A stretch of DNA of 64,000 nt, taken from contig DGWC01000083.1 of NCBI GenBank assembly GCA_002395135.1, positions 12,565-76,564 on the forward strand, read 5' to 3'. Numbering within the stretch: position 1 is the first letter of the stretch; every line of letters begins with the position of its first letter. Below the pieces are notes generated by a model. It was not told the DNA's origin. It was given only the letters and a program-made list of their open reading frames with translations, and searched no databases. Position numbers and translations under genes: made by a program. Below, in pieces: positions 53,772 to 63,468 of this stretch. This stretch comes from Prevotella sp. UBA4268 (GTDB taxonomy: Bacteria; Bacteroidota; Bacteroidia; Bacteroidales; Bacteroidaceae).

Positions 53772-56700
53772 ATGAAGAAGTATCTTAAAAAGGGGCGTAC
53801 AACAAACGGCATTGCCGCCATGCTGATGGCAGCGATATTCGTTTTGTTGTCTGGATGGCCTGCTGCCGTCAGTGCCCAATCATTAACAAAGCGTATCTCT
53901 GTCCAGTGCGAAGATGAGCCTTTGCCATCGGTGCTCAAGAAGATAGAGAAGTCTTCAGGGTTTAAAATCCTTTTTACCTACGACGAGGTGCAGCGTTACA
54001 AGGTTACCGCAAACATCAAGAACCAAACCGTTAGGAGTGCTTTGGAGACTGTTTTGCAGAAGACTCCCTGCAAGTACACCGTGAACGAGAAGTTCATCAA
54101 CATCACGGTGAACGATGTTCCTGTACCCGTCAACGGCGGGGGAAAGGCTCGTTCATTGCGCGGACATGTCTTTGACAATAACGGACAGCCGTTGCCTGGG
54201 GCCACCGTTACGCTTCGAGGCACATCGGTGGTTTCTGTTACTGACGGCAACGGCGCTTTCACAATGGATATACCTCATGAAGGAACGCTGCTGGTAAGTT
54301 TCATCGGAATGGAAACCAAAAGCGTGAAGACACAAGGAAAGCGTGACGTGAACGTTGCCTTGACAGACGATGCCAACACCATCGGTGAAGTGGTAGTAAC
54401 GGGTTTGATGAACCGTGATGCCAAGAATTTCACCGGTAATGCTTCGGTGTATAACGGTGATGAACTGAAAGTGATGGGACATCAGAACATCATCAAGAGT
54501 CTGGCCCTGATAGACCCCTCCATCTCATTGACCGAGAATACCGAAATGGGAAGCGACCCGAACACCATGCCGAAGATCAGATTCCGCGGCGAAAGTTCTT
54601 TCCAGGGCTTCGAGGCGATTGACAAGTCGGGCTTAGTGAGCGATCCTAACCAGCCGCTTTTCATTCTCGACGGTTATGAAACCACCATGGAGCGCATCGT
54701 CGACTTAGACATGAACCGCGTGGAGAGCGTTACCGTGCTGAAAGATGCCGCCGCCGCTGCCATCTATGGAGCCAGGGCCGCCAACGGTGTTATCGTGGTA
54801 AAGACGAAGAAACCGAAAGAAGGCGAACTGCGCGTGAGTTATACTTTGGACGTGAATGCCGAGTTCCCCGACCTTTCAAGTTATGATCTGCTCAATGCAG
54901 AGGAAAACATGCAACTCATTGAGCGTCTGAAACTCTATCGAAATACCGACGGAACCCTGCGTCCCGAATATAACGAAATAGCCAAGTGGGTGGCCCAGGG
55001 CGTTGATACCGACTGGATGAGCCAGCCGTTGCGCAATTCCTGGGGAACGCGCCATTCCTTGAATCTGCAGGGTGGCGACAGCCGTATGCGCTACGGACTC
55101 GACCTGAACTATGGCAACACTCCTGGTGTGATGAAGAAATCAAAGCGCGAAAACTATGGTATTGGTGTGGATTTGAGTTACAACGCCAACGACCGTCTGC
55201 TCTTCAACAACTATTTGAGCATTTACCGCACCAAGTCAGCCGACTCGCCTTACGGCAGTTTCGCCAACTATACCACCATCAACCAGTTCTATCCCATTTA
55301 CGACAAAGAGGGACAGATGTATAAATACTACACCTATACGAATGAGTATGGTGAGCAAAACCGCTGGTGGGGCAGCGTAAGCAATATTCCCGTCAATCCT
55401 CTGTATGAAGCCATGGTGGGCAACAGCAGTGAGGCAAAGACCACATCGCTGAACGAAAACTTCTCATTCGACTGGCGCATCCTGGAATCCCTCCGCTTGA
55501 ACGGACGTGTTTCCTATACACACTCCGAAACCAACGGAGATGTATTCGTTTCGCCTAATTCTTCTACCTATGCAGAATATGGCGCAGGCATGAGCGACCT
55601 TACCACCGAACAGCAGATGCTCCGTGGCCGATATACCCACACGCAGACAGAGCAAAACGGCATTGAAGGAAACATGTTCCTTACCTATGCTCAGAAATTC
55701 GACCAGCATTTCATCACGGCTTCTGCCGGTTCCTCATTGAGCGACACCAAGAGCGTGGTCTATGGGTTCACGGCTCAGGGCTTTGGCGACAACGACATAG
55801 CACAGCCAGCCTATGCCGCTGGTTACGAGAAAGGCGGCGTTCCTCAGAATGCGGAAGGCCATGCCCGACTGGCTTCTTTCTTCGCCTCTGCCAATTATTC
55901 ATTCGACGACCGATACCTCTTAGACCTTTCTTATCGTCTTGACGGCAGTTCCTCTTTTGGAAACGACAAGAAGACGGCACCATTCTTCAGTACAGGTATC
56001 GGATGGAATGCCCACAATGAGCGTTTCATCAAAAATCTGAAGGCCGTTGACATCCTCCGTTTCAGAGCCACTTATGGTGAAGTGGGTTCCGTCAACTTCA
56101 GCCCCTATCAGGCAAAAGACATCTATTCGTATACCACAAACAGCCGCTATGACGGCAATATAGGTGCCGTGTTGCAGGGCCTGGGCAATAGCAATCTGAA
56201 GTGGCAGACAACAAAGTCTACCGAGTTAGGCATCCAGTTGGGCCTGTTCCAACTGTTCGACCTCCAGGCCAGTTACTACAACCGTCTTACCAAAGACATG
56301 GTGCTTCCCGTCACCACACCGCCGTCGGTGGGCTTCGGCAGTTATACCGAGAACCTGGGCGAGATGCGCAACCGTGGCTGGGAACTCTCTTTGCGAGCCT
56401 TCATCATCAAGAAACCCCAGTTGAATGTATCCCTCTTTGCCAATGCCAGCCATAACACAAACAAGATTATGAAGATTTCAACGGCACTGGAATCGTTCAA
56501 CAAATCAACCAACTCTCGCGAAAGCGGAATGAGCGATTACGAGTGGGGACAGCAAACACACAAACTCCTTACCCGCTATGAAGAAGGACAGTCTACAACA
56601 GCCATCTATGCCGTGCGCTCACTGGGCATCGACCCGATGACGGGCAACGAGGTGTTTCTCACCAAGGACGGCCACCCCACACTTACGTGGAATGCCGAAG

Positions 56701-57188
56701 ACAAAGTGGTCGTGGGTGATTCAGAACCCGACGTGCGCGGCAATTTCGGTGCCAATATCGGGTGGAAAGGTCTTTTCTTCAATCTCACATTCCAATACCA
56801 GTTCGGCGGACAGGCTTACAACCAGACGCTTGTAGACAAAGTGGAGAATTCCAACAAATACAAGAATGTGGACAAGCGGGTGCTCACCGAAACATGGCAG
56901 AAGCCTGGCGACGAAACCAGTTACAAGGCCAATCTCACCACGCGCCTCGTGCAGTATTACACTTATGCCAGTTCACGCTTTGTGCAAGACTACAACCTGC
57001 TGCAGATGGCTGCCATGTCGATACAATACGAACTTCCCAAGAAATGGATCGCTCCTCTCAGTCTGGAGAGTGTAAGGTTGTCGTTCAACACCAGCGACCT
57101 GGGCTACTGGTCAACGGTGAAGCGTGAACGCGGAACCTCTTATCCTTACTCTCGGACCTTCACTTTCGGTCTTCGTGTAAACTTTTAA
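53772..57188 (+). CDS. SusC/RagA-type TonB-dependent transporter with STN domain, locus 2
   Basis: 1138 residues from ATG 53772 (the in-frame TTG at 53766 is less likely). Signal peptide ending AAVSAQ (about 34); STN domain (ISVQCEDEPLPSVLKKIEKS, about 40-110); CarboxypepD-like domain (VFDNNGQPLPGATVTLRGTS); plug (LFILDGYETTMERIVDLDMN, LKDAAAAAIYGARAANGVIV); barrel to the final FGLRVNF. Clearly paralogous to the transporter at 3053, including the FTYDEVQRY segment of the STN domain. Pairs with the SusD protein next to it. Confidence 0.95.
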   Translation: MKKYLKKGRTTNGIAAMLMAAIFVLLSGWPAAVSAQSLTKRISVQCEDEPLPSVLKKIEKSSGFKILFTYDEVQRYKVTANIKNQTVRSALETVLQKTPCKYTVNEKFINITVNDVPVPVNGGGKARSLRGHVFDNNGQPLPGATVTLRGTSVVSVTDGNGAFTMDIPHEGTLLVSFIGMETKSVKTQGKRDVNVALTDDANTIGEVVVTGLMNRDAKNFTGNASVYNGDELKVMGHQNIIKSLALIDPSISLTENTEMGSDPNTMPKIRFRGESSFQGFEAIDKSGLVSDPNQPLFILDGYETTMERIVDLDMNRVESVTVLKDAAAAAIYGARAANGVIVVKTKKPKEGELRVSYTLDVNAEFPDLSSYDLLNAEENMQLIERLKLYRNTDGTLRPEYNEIAKWVAQGVDTDWMSQPLRNSWGTRHSLNLQGGDSRMRYGLDLNYGNTPGVMKKSKRENYGIGVDLSYNANDRLLFNNYLSIYRTKSADSPYGSFANYTTINQFYPIYDKEGQMYKYYTYTNEYGEQNRWWGSVSNIPVNPLYEAMVGNSSEAKTTSLNENFSFDWRILESLRLNGRVSYTHSETNGDVFVSPNSSTYAEYGAGMSDLTTEQQMLRGRYTHTQTEQNGIEGNMFLTYAQKFDQHFITASAGSSLSDTKSVVYGFTAQGFGDNDIAQPAYAAGYEKGGVPQNAEGHARLASFFASANYSFDDRYLLDLSYRLDGSSSFGNDKKTAPFFSTGIGWNAHNERFIKNLKAVDILRFRATYGEVGSVNFSPYQAKDIYSYTTNSRYDGNIGAVLQGLGNSNLKWQTTKSTELGIQLGLFQLFDLQASYYNRLTKDMVLPVTTPPSVGFGSYTENLGEMRNRGWELSLRAFIIKKPQLNVSLFANASHNTNKIMKISTALESFNKSTNSRESGMSDYEWGQQTHKLLTRYEEGQSTTAIYAVRSLGIDPMTGNEVFLTKDGHPTLTWNAEDKVVVGDSEPDVRGNFGANIGWKGLFFNLTFQYQFGGQAYNQTLVDKVENSNKYKNVDKRVLTETWQKPGDETSYKANLTTRLVQYYTYASSRFVQDYNLLQMAAMSIQYELPKKWIAPLSLESVRLSFNTSDLGYWSTVKRERGTSYPYSRTFTFGLRVNF

Positions 57189-57200
57189 TTGATAATGATT

Positions 57201-58685
57201 ATGAAGAAATTCAATATATATATCATCTTTCTGTCGGCAATCCTGATACTTGCTTCCTGCAGCGACTGGCTCGACGTGCAGCCCAGTACCGAAAAAGACC
57301 GTGCCGACCTGGTGGAATCTGCCGACGGCTACAAGAAAATGCTTTACGGCACCTACATCAACCTGACCAGCCCCACGCTCTATGGCGGAAACCTTACCTA
57401 CGGCCTGCTCGCCTCGCTGGGCAGAGACTATGTGAAAGACCTCTCCTATGTGAGTTGGGTGCATTATAATTATGGTGACGATTTCCGTAGCAGTTATTTC
57501 GACCCCATTTGGAGCACGATGTACAACAACATTGCCAACGTGAACAGCATCCTGGCCGACATAGACGAACACAAGGCTTCGTTCCGTCAAGGAGAATACG
57601 AACTGGTGGCCGGTGAGGCCTATGCCGAGCGTGCGTTCATGCACTTCGACCTGCTGCGCATGTTTGCCCCCAACTACGTGGGCAACGAGGATGCCATTGC
57701 CATACCCTATATCACCAGTTATGAGGCCGCCCGCCATGTCCACCAGACGGCACGCGAGGTGATGAAGCGGGTGATGGAAGACCTTGACCAGGCCGAGAAT
57801 CTTCTCAAGGCGGGCAACGATCCGCTGATCAATAGCCTGCAGGAAATCACATACAAAGGCGGCGACACGTTTACCGCCAACCGTCAGTATCATTTCAACT
57901 ACTGGGCCGTTGAGGCTTTGAAGGCACGTGTATACCTGTACATGGGCGACAAGGCCAATGCCCTGAAATATGCGCAGGCCGTGATCAGCAACGCCCCCTT
58001 CACGTGGACTCCCGAGAGCGTTATCTCGAGCGGTGACAAAGTGTTCCAGAGCGAAATGATCTTCGGACTCGACGTTCCCGAACTCCCCAATTACTATGAA
58101 GCCAACTTTACCAGCGAGAACTTTGTGCTGGCCGAGATGGGATGGAGTTCATACAATGTTTACAGTCTCAACATCTTTGAAGATGCCAACGACTATCGCT
58201 ATCTCTATTTGCTCACCAACGACAAGAACGGCAATCTGCAAGCCCTGCCCAGTAAGTTAAAGCAGGATGTGGGCTCGAGCAAGACCATGAAGAAGCAAAC
58301 CATCCCGCTCATCCGTCTGGGTGAGATGTACCTGATTGCAGCAGAGTGCCAGGCCGAGAGCAATCCTGCCGAAGCCATCCAACTGCTGCGCACACTTAAG
58401 AAAAACCGCGGCTACTTCGCTTCTGATGCCGGTGTGGCCGAAGGTTCCGATGCCAATGCCATCAATGACTATGTGCGCAGGGAAATGCGCAAGGAGACCT
58501 ATTCAGAAGGCCAGTTCTGGTTCTATCTCAAACGAACAGACTCTGCCTCAGTGCCTAATTTCAGCGCCTGGTCGCCCACAACCCCTGTTCAACTGAGCGT
58601 ATACACATTCGCCATTCCTGAGATGGAGAAGGAATACGGAGCGATTCCCTCCACCGACAAGAAGGAAGACGGCAAGGCTAATTAA
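57201..58685 (+). CDS. SusD/RagB-type surface lipoprotein, locus 2
   Basis: 494 residues from MKKFNIYIIFLSAILILASC (lipobox at residue 20), then SDWLDVQPSTEKDRADLVES. TPR-like core (GEAYAERAFMHFDLLRMFAP) and C-terminal LIRLGEMYLIAAECQAESNP and RKETYSEGQFWFYLKR. Unlike locus 1 the signal peptide is intact. Starts 12 bases after the SusC stop, so it is translated from the same mRNA. Confidence 0.94.
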   Translation: MKKFNIYIIFLSAILILASCSDWLDVQPSTEKDRADLVESADGYKKMLYGTYINLTSPTLYGGNLTYGLLASLGRDYVKDLSYVSWVHYNYGDDFRSSYFDPIWSTMYNNIANVNSILADIDEHKASFRQGEYELVAGEAYAERAFMHFDLLRMFAPNYVGNEDAIAIPYITSYEAARHVHQTAREVMKRVMEDLDQAENLLKAGNDPLINSLQEITYKGGDTFTANRQYHFNYWAVEALKARVYLYMGDKANALKYAQAVISNAPFTWTPESVISSGDKVFQSEMIFGLDVPELPNYYEANFTSENFVLAEMGWSSYNVYSLNIFEDANDYRYLYLLTNDKNGNLQALPSKLKQDVGSSKTMKKQTIPLIRLGEMYLIAAECQAESNPAEAIQLLRTLKKNRGYFASDAGVAEGSDANAINDYVRREMRKETYSEGQFWFYLKRTDSASVPNFSAWSPTTPVQLSVYTFAIPEMEKEYGAIPSTDKKEDGKAN

Positions 58686-58711
58686 ATGTTTTAACATCAA
58701 AAAGAGTGATT

Positions 58712-59488
58712 ATGAAGAATTATAAAAGGGCTTTCGTACAGACAGCCAACTGCGTATTCATCATGCTTAGCGCGTGGGCGTTGGTTAGTTGTTCCACTGA
58801 CGAGATTGACAAGTTCGACAATCATAACTATCTGTCGTTCCAGAAAAGCAGCATGTCGTATACCTTCGCATTCTCTGCCGACGACGTGAAAAGCGTGGAA
58901 TTCGACATCCCGGTGGCTTATGCCGGACGATACAGCGACGCTGACATGCTGTTCAGCATCGTTCCTGTTTCAGAAAAGAGCACGGCCAAAGAGGGCACCG
59001 ACTATCAGTTGATGGATGCCAGCCAGCAGGTAATCAAGGCCGGAACCAACAGCGGCAACGGCAAAATCAGGCTCCTGCGCACCCCGGCGCTGAAAGAAGA
59101 GTCATTGAAACTGGTGCTCGCCATCGCCCCCAACGACCATTTCCTGCCCGGCGTGGCCGACACCCTCACCGTCAGCATCAGCGACCAGATTGTACAACCC
59201 TCATGGTGGGACTGGAGTTACAGCCGCTGGCTGGGACAGTACACCAAGACCAAGATGCTGCTCTGGCTGGAGTTCATGGGCGTTGACGACGGCAGCAATC
59301 CCTTCGACACCGAGCAATACTGCCACTATGTGCTCTACACCGGTTATACCGAACCCTCGATTGTCTATCACGAGTGGGTGGCCATCCCCAAACTGATGGA
59401 GTTCCGCCAGTGGCTGCTCAATACGAAAAACAATCCGATGGACCCTGACCTGGGCATGCCCGTGGTGGAAACATTAGGTACTTTCTAA
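58712..59488 (+). CDS. DUF4843 surface lipoprotein, locus 2
   Basis: 258 residues from ATG 58712; lipobox ALVSC at about residue 27. FDNHNYLSFQKSSMSYTFAF and the later SDQIVQPSWWDWSYSRWLGQ match the DUF4843 pattern. Same position as the relative at 7921, between SusD and the PKD-like gene, so an accessory subunit of the transporter is likely. Confidence 0.84.
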   Translation: MKNYKRAFVQTANCVFIMLSAWALVSCSTDEIDKFDNHNYLSFQKSSMSYTFAFSADDVKSVEFDIPVAYAGRYSDADMLFSIVPVSEKSTAKEGTDYQLMDASQQVIKAGTNSGNGKIRLLRTPALKEESLKLVLAIAPNDHFLPGVADTLTVSISDQIVQPSWWDWSYSRWLGQYTKTKMLLWLEFMGVDDGSNPFDTEQYCHYVLYTGYTEPSIVYHEWVAIPKLMEFRQWLLNTKNNPMDPDLGMPVVETLGTF

Positions 59489-59507
59489 CCATCAAAACAG
59501 AAATCAT

Positions 59508-60959
59508 ATGAAAAAGAGTATATTGTTACTGGCCATGGTGCCTTTCGCCTTTACATCTTGTCTGGAAGATGAGGGCAACTACGACTATACCGAACTGCAA
59601 ACGGTGGAAATCAGCGGGCTGGCCGAGAGCATGCGCTGCGTGTTGCAGCAGCCGCAGAACATCACCCCCAGTGTGGCCACCCAGATATCTGCCGACCGGC
59701 TGGAGTATATCTGGCGAATAGGAGCCGACACGTTAGGCACCGAGAAAGACTTGAAATACACGTTTACCGACGTACCTATCAACAAAGATCCGCTAACGTT
59801 TGAGGTGCGCGACAAGCAGACCAACGTGCGCTACAGCAAGACCATCGACCTCACCGTGGTGTCGCCCTTTACCACCGGGTATGCCATTCTCACCGACGCA
59901 GGCAAACTGGCCTTCCAGTCGTTTGAATCAGGAAATCCGCTTTATCAAGACGTGTGCGAGGCCGTCAAAGGCGAGCCGCTCAGCGGAAAGCCGCTCTCTG
60001 TGAAGCAACTGCGCTATCAGGACGGAAACACCGGCGCTTGGTTCGACCGCATTTCCGTGCTCATGCAAGGGGGCAAGTCGCCTGAGTTCGACGGCGTTTC
60101 CATGAAGCGCACCAAGTGGTATGATGATGAATTCCACACCGCTTCGGTTCCGTCGTTTGCCGCCATCACCGCACAATACTTCAACACCGACAAGGCTCTC
60201 GATATCATCACTACCGACGGGCAGGTGTTTATCAAGCGCATCGGCAGCATGGGATCCCCCGACGACGGCTATTATGAGTATCCGTTGCAGAGCGAGGGTG
60301 GCTATAAGATTGCCCCCTGTGTCACCAGGCTTACGAGCAACGATGCCGCTTACGTGGGACTGGACGAGCAAAACCATCGCTTCGTGCTCTGGATGGGCAA
60401 CAACCTTTCTGCCAATCTGCGCCACGTGGCTGCCAACGATGCCCAGTTCAGCACTATTCCCGGCACGCTCGTGTGGATGGGAAATCCCATGTACAGTTAC
60501 ACTGGCTATGCCATCGTGAAGAACGAAGGGAAATACTATCTCTATGTGCTCACTACCGACTGGCAACTCAGCCCCACCGTGAAGATGGCCCAACTGCCCG
60601 ACGGTGCCGTGAACGACAACTGCGTGTTTGCCGCCAACATTACCATGCAGAACTATGACGTCGTGTCCAACTATCTGTTCATTGGCGACGGTCCCAAACT
60701 GAAGGCTATCAACCTGCTCAGCCTTGACAACATGAACGATGCAGTTATCGACGTGGCCACCTTCGACGGCGACATCACCGACATGCACTTCGACCGCGAC
60801 GTAAACGTGCTGCCCGAGGCCGAGTTCAGCATTGCTGTGAGCCGCAGCACAGGGTCTTCCATCTATCAGTTAGACCCCACAATCATCAACCACGGTGCCA
60901 TCATCAAGAAATACGACGGCATCAACGGGCGCATTGTCAGTTTCTGTCGCAAAATATGA
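59508..60959 (+). CDS. PKD-like family lipoprotein, locus 2
   Basis: 483 residues; lipobox FAFTSC, then LEDEGNYDYTELQTVEISGL. An Ig/PKD-like N-terminal part (to about 125) is followed by propeller-like repeats (GYAILTDAGKLAFQSF onwards). Its stop overlaps the start of the TlpA-like gene (ATGA). Paralogue of the gene at 8726. Confidence 0.85.
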   Translation: MKKSILLLAMVPFAFTSCLEDEGNYDYTELQTVEISGLAESMRCVLQQPQNITPSVATQISADRLEYIWRIGADTLGTEKDLKYTFTDVPINKDPLTFEVRDKQTNVRYSKTIDLTVVSPFTTGYAILTDAGKLAFQSFESGNPLYQDVCEAVKGEPLSGKPLSVKQLRYQDGNTGAWFDRISVLMQGGKSPEFDGVSMKRTKWYDDEFHTASVPSFAAITAQYFNTDKALDIITTDGQVFIKRIGSMGSPDDGYYEYPLQSEGGYKIAPCVTRLTSNDAAYVGLDEQNHRFVLWMGNNLSANLRHVAANDAQFSTIPGTLVWMGNPMYSYTGYAIVKNEGKYYLYVLTTDWQLSPTVKMAQLPDGAVNDNCVFAANITMQNYDVVSNYLFIGDGPKLKAINLLSLDNMNDAVIDVATFDGDITDMHFDRDVNVLPEAEFSIAVSRSTGSSIYQLDPTIINHGAIIKKYDGINGRIVSFCRKI

Positions 60960-62032
60960 TTCTTGCAATGGTAAAGAAATTCTTAGCAACAGCATGGCTT
61001 GCCGCCGTTGCGCTGTCGGCACAGGCACAGTATAGAATCATTGGCGATGTAACCGGTATCGACGACGGCACGCTGCTCTATCTCACGCTGGTGGGCAAAG
61101 AGCATGTCAATATCGACAGCACAACCATCCGCAACGGCCACTTCGAGTTTTCTGGCGGCCGGGTGGACAAGCCCAAATGGGCACTCGTCAAGATAAAAGG
61201 CTCATTCGTGGCCACCTGCGACTTCTATCTCGAAAACGGAGACATCGCCATCCAGGGCGAGCGCTACCGTGCAAAAGCCTCGGGCACACCCATCAACCGC
61301 CAATACGACGAGTATAACAGCGATATCAATTCGATGGGCAATACCATCTATTCGCTGAACGTAAACATCAGCATGGAGCAAGATGCTGCCCGCCGCGACA
61401 GTCTCAAGGCTGAATTGAAGAAGACCGAGCAGTTGCAGAGAACCAAGGAACTCAATTTCATCCGCCGCTATCCCGACTCGCCCATCTCGCTGCGCATAGC
61501 CGGTTATCTGGTTCCGCGGATGAGCGCTACGGAAGCCCTTGCCGCCATTTCACTGCTCTCAGAACAGCAGCAGCAAGACGAAGAAATCATACAGGCGAAA
61601 AGGCGCGCCGAGCAGTTGGCCAAGGTTGAGGCCGGTGCCGTGGCTCCCGACTTCACGCTGCCCACCGACAAGGGAGCGCAGTTGTCGCTGAGCGCATACA
61701 AGGGCAAGTATGTGATGATTGACTTCTGGGCATCGTGGTGCGGTCCGTGCCGTGCCAGTTTCCCCGCCATTGCGGCCTTTCACAAGAAATACGGCAGTCA
61801 ACTTGCCATTGTCGGCGTGTCGCTCGACCGGGGCGAACCGGCATGGCGCAAAGCCTTGAGTGAGGAAAAATGCACATGGGCGCAGGCCTGGGACCAGCAG
61901 GGAATGGCCGCCAGGTCGTATGCCGTGAGTGCCATCCCTCTGCTCGTGCTCATCGGTCCCGACGGGAAAATCATCGGCCGCTATAGCAAAGCCGATATCA
62001 CCGATGAACTGCAGCGCTTGTTTGGCGAATAA
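60956..62032 (+). CDS. TlpA-like thiol-disulfide oxidoreductase, locus 2
   Basis: 358 residues; signal peptide ending AQAQ (about 23), DUF4369-type domain (YRIIGDVTGIDDGTLLYLTL, to about 115), helical linker, thioredoxin domain with WASWCGPC (Cys262, Cys265) and AIPLLVLIGPDG. Translationally coupled to the PKD-like gene; ATG 60968 is an alternative start. Likely reduces or rearranges disulfides of the imported material or of transporter subunits. It has one thioredoxin domain, half the arrangement of the protein at 19996. Confidence 0.9.
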   Translation: MILAMVKKFLATAWLAAVALSAQAQYRIIGDVTGIDDGTLLYLTLVGKEHVNIDSTTIRNGHFEFSGGRVDKPKWALVKIKGSFVATCDFYLENGDIAIQGERYRAKASGTPINRQYDEYNSDINSMGNTIYSLNVNISMEQDAARRDSLKAELKKTEQLQRTKELNFIRRYPDSPISLRIAGYLVPRMSATEALAAISLLSEQQQQDEEIIQAKRRAEQLAKVEAGAVAPDFTLPTDKGAQLSLSAYKGKYVMIDFWASWCGPCRASFPAIAAFHKKYGSQLAIVGVSLDRGEPAWRKALSEEKCTWAQAWDQQGMAARSYAVSAIPLLVLIGPDGKIIGRYSKADITDELQRLFGE

Positions 62033-62052
62033 GTATACGTCCGCAATAAGCA

Positions 62053-62272
62053 GGAAAGCGGCACTTTCTTCAACCGAAAGTGCCGCTTTTTATGGTTTGC
62101 CCCATTGATATTGAAAAGCAAATTAATATGATTTACCGCGCAAATTAATGTGATTTACTTTTCAAATTAATTTGATTTACTCAGCAAATCACATTAATTT
62201 ACTTTCCGAATCCTATGCCGTGGAGCGTCCGTTCTGCCGGAATGGAGCGTCGAAAATGTCTGTTTGCGGCAA
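62053..62272. repeat. 22-bp-phased intergenic array C (10 units)
   Basis: Four strict units at 62119, 62141, 62163 and 62185 carry CAAATTAATNTGATTTAC (the last degenerate) with linkers alternating CGCG, TTTT, TCAG, TTTC. In the same phase, 62053 and 62075 both begin xGAAAG and contain the complementary GCGGCACTTTC/GAAAGTGCCGC, able to form a hairpin that may terminate the TlpA-like transcript; 62207 and 62229 both end GGAGCGT. Lies between convergent genes. Confidence 0.85.
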
Positions 62273-62326
62273 TGGAATTCATTCTACGGGCTGTTGTAAT
62301 CATATTTTTAACACACCCTATTTGTC

Positions 62327-62725
62327 TTACAGATTCTGGAACTCCTGCCAGATTTTCTCTGCCGTGTCCTTGAACTCTTCTTCGCTGAGTTTCAACTTCG
62401 GGTTGCTGAAGAGCATGTCTTTCTCGCTCTGCATGGGCACCAGATGGATGTGGGCGTGAGCCACTTCCAGACCGAGCACAGCCATGCCCACCTTGATGCA
62501 GGGGAATGCGCGCTTGATGGCAACTGCCACTTTCTTGGCAAACTGCATGTACTGGCCTATCTCTTCATCGTCCATGTCGAACACGTAGTCCACTTCACGG
62601 CGGGGAATCACCAGTGTGTGACCCTTCACCAGCGGGTTGATGTCGAGAAAAGCATAGAACTTGTCGCTCTCAGCACATTTGTAACTGGGAATCTCGCCAG
62701 CGGCTATTTTACTGAATATGTCCAT
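62327..62725 (-). CDS. HIT-family nucleotide hydrolase
   Basis: 132 residues. The histidine triad HAHIHLVP (about 97-104) marks the family of nucleoside-phosphate hydrolases; FYAFLDINPLVKGHTLVIPR is the usual N-terminal strand pair. Cytoplasmic. Begins 12 bases after the greA stop and is probably co-transcribed with it. Confidence 0.93.
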   Translation of the reverse strand: MDIFSKIAAGEIPSYKCAESDKFYAFLDINPLVKGHTLVIPRREVDYVFDMDDEEIGQYMQFAKKVAVAIKRAFPCIKVGMAVLGLEVAHAHIHLVPMQSEKDMLFSNPKLKLSEEEFKDTAEKIWQEFQNL

Positions 62726-62737
62726 ATCGTTTTGGTT

Positions 62738-63205
62738 TTAGGAAATGCTGATGGCATCGATTCTTAACTTGATGGTGCCGCGCGGAATCTTCACTTCCAC
62801 CTCGTCGCCCACCTTGTGGTTGAGCAGTCCCTGTGCTATCGGCGTGGTGATGGATATCTTGCCCTCGCGCAGGTTGGCCTCGCTTTCGCTCACGATGGTG
62901 TAGGCCATCTTGGCCTTGGTCACCATGTTGGTCATTTCTACTTTCGAGAGAATCTGCACGCAGTCGGAACTCAGGCGCGACGTGTCAATGATCTTGGCCT
63001 CTGCCAGTGTGGCCTTCATCTCATTGATCTTGTTCTCCAGTTTCATCTGGGCTTCCTTGGCGGCATCATACTCCGAATTTTCACTCAGGTCGCCCTTGTC
63101 GCGAGCCTCTGCAATGGCAGCAGAAGCCTTGGGGCGCTCTACGCTTTCCAAGCGTTTCAGTTCGGCTACCAGTTTGTCGTAGCCTTCTTGTGACATGTAT
63201 GCCAT
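62738..63205 (-). CDS. greA: transcription elongation factor GreA
   Basis: 155 residues, the usual size. N-terminal coiled coil (MAYMSQEGYDKLVAELKRLE through SENSEYDAAKEAQ), whose acidic tip reaches the polymerase active site to trigger transcript cleavage, and a C-terminal FKBP-like domain (ISITTPIAQGLLNHKVGDEV). It rescues stalled RNA polymerase. A 130-base leader with a perfect hairpin precedes it. Confidence 0.96.
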   Translation of the reverse strand: MAYMSQEGYDKLVAELKRLESVERPKASAAIAEARDKGDLSENSEYDAAKEAQMKLENKINEMKATLAEAKIIDTSRLSSDCVQILSKVEMTNMVTKAKMAYTIVSESEANLREGKISITTPIAQGLLNHKVGDEVEVKIPRGTIKLRIDAISIS

Positions 63206-63265
63206 AATCTATTTCGTTTTGTTATGAATTTCGAAAAATGTTCTATGAGATGTAAAACATAAAGA

Positions 63266-63294
63266 ATTCCGACATCTTTTCCCAATGTCGGAAT
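63266..63294 (-). promoter_or_regulatory. hairpin in the greA leader
   Basis: ATTCCGACAT (63266-63275) pairs exactly with ATGTCGGAAT (63285-63294). In the greA mRNA it is followed by TCTTTATGTTTT, a weak U-rich tract, so partial termination ahead of the gene is possible. Confidence 0.5.
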
Positions 63295-63341
63295 CCCTTA
63301 TCCCTCAATTTCTTTTTGCTCTTACTTGTTGTTTTCGACTG

Positions 63342-63372
63342 CAAATATATAAATTAATTTTCAAACAAACAA
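63342..63372 (-). promoter_or_regulatory. promoter of greA
   Basis: Reverse strand: -33 TTG (63370-63372), 20-base spacer, -7 TATATTTG (63342-63349), 137 bases before the greA start. Confidence 0.65.
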
Positions 63373-63410
63373 ATTTTTCTCAAAAATATTAATATATTCT
63401 AAAAATATTG

Positions 63411-63418
63411 TATCTTTG
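63411..63418 (+). promoter_or_regulatory. -7 element of the terminal gene
   Basis: TATCTTTG, 51 bases before the ATG at 63469. No TTG at the usual -33 distance. Confidence 0.45.
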
Positions 63419-63468
63419 TAACCAGTTTTGCGATTACGACGTATAATTAAAAAAAGAACGAAGATAAA

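Noticed and set aside
62172-62459. Plus-strand frame overlapping the end of the HIT gene
   Set aside because: It is antisense to a well-supported gene and begins inside array C.
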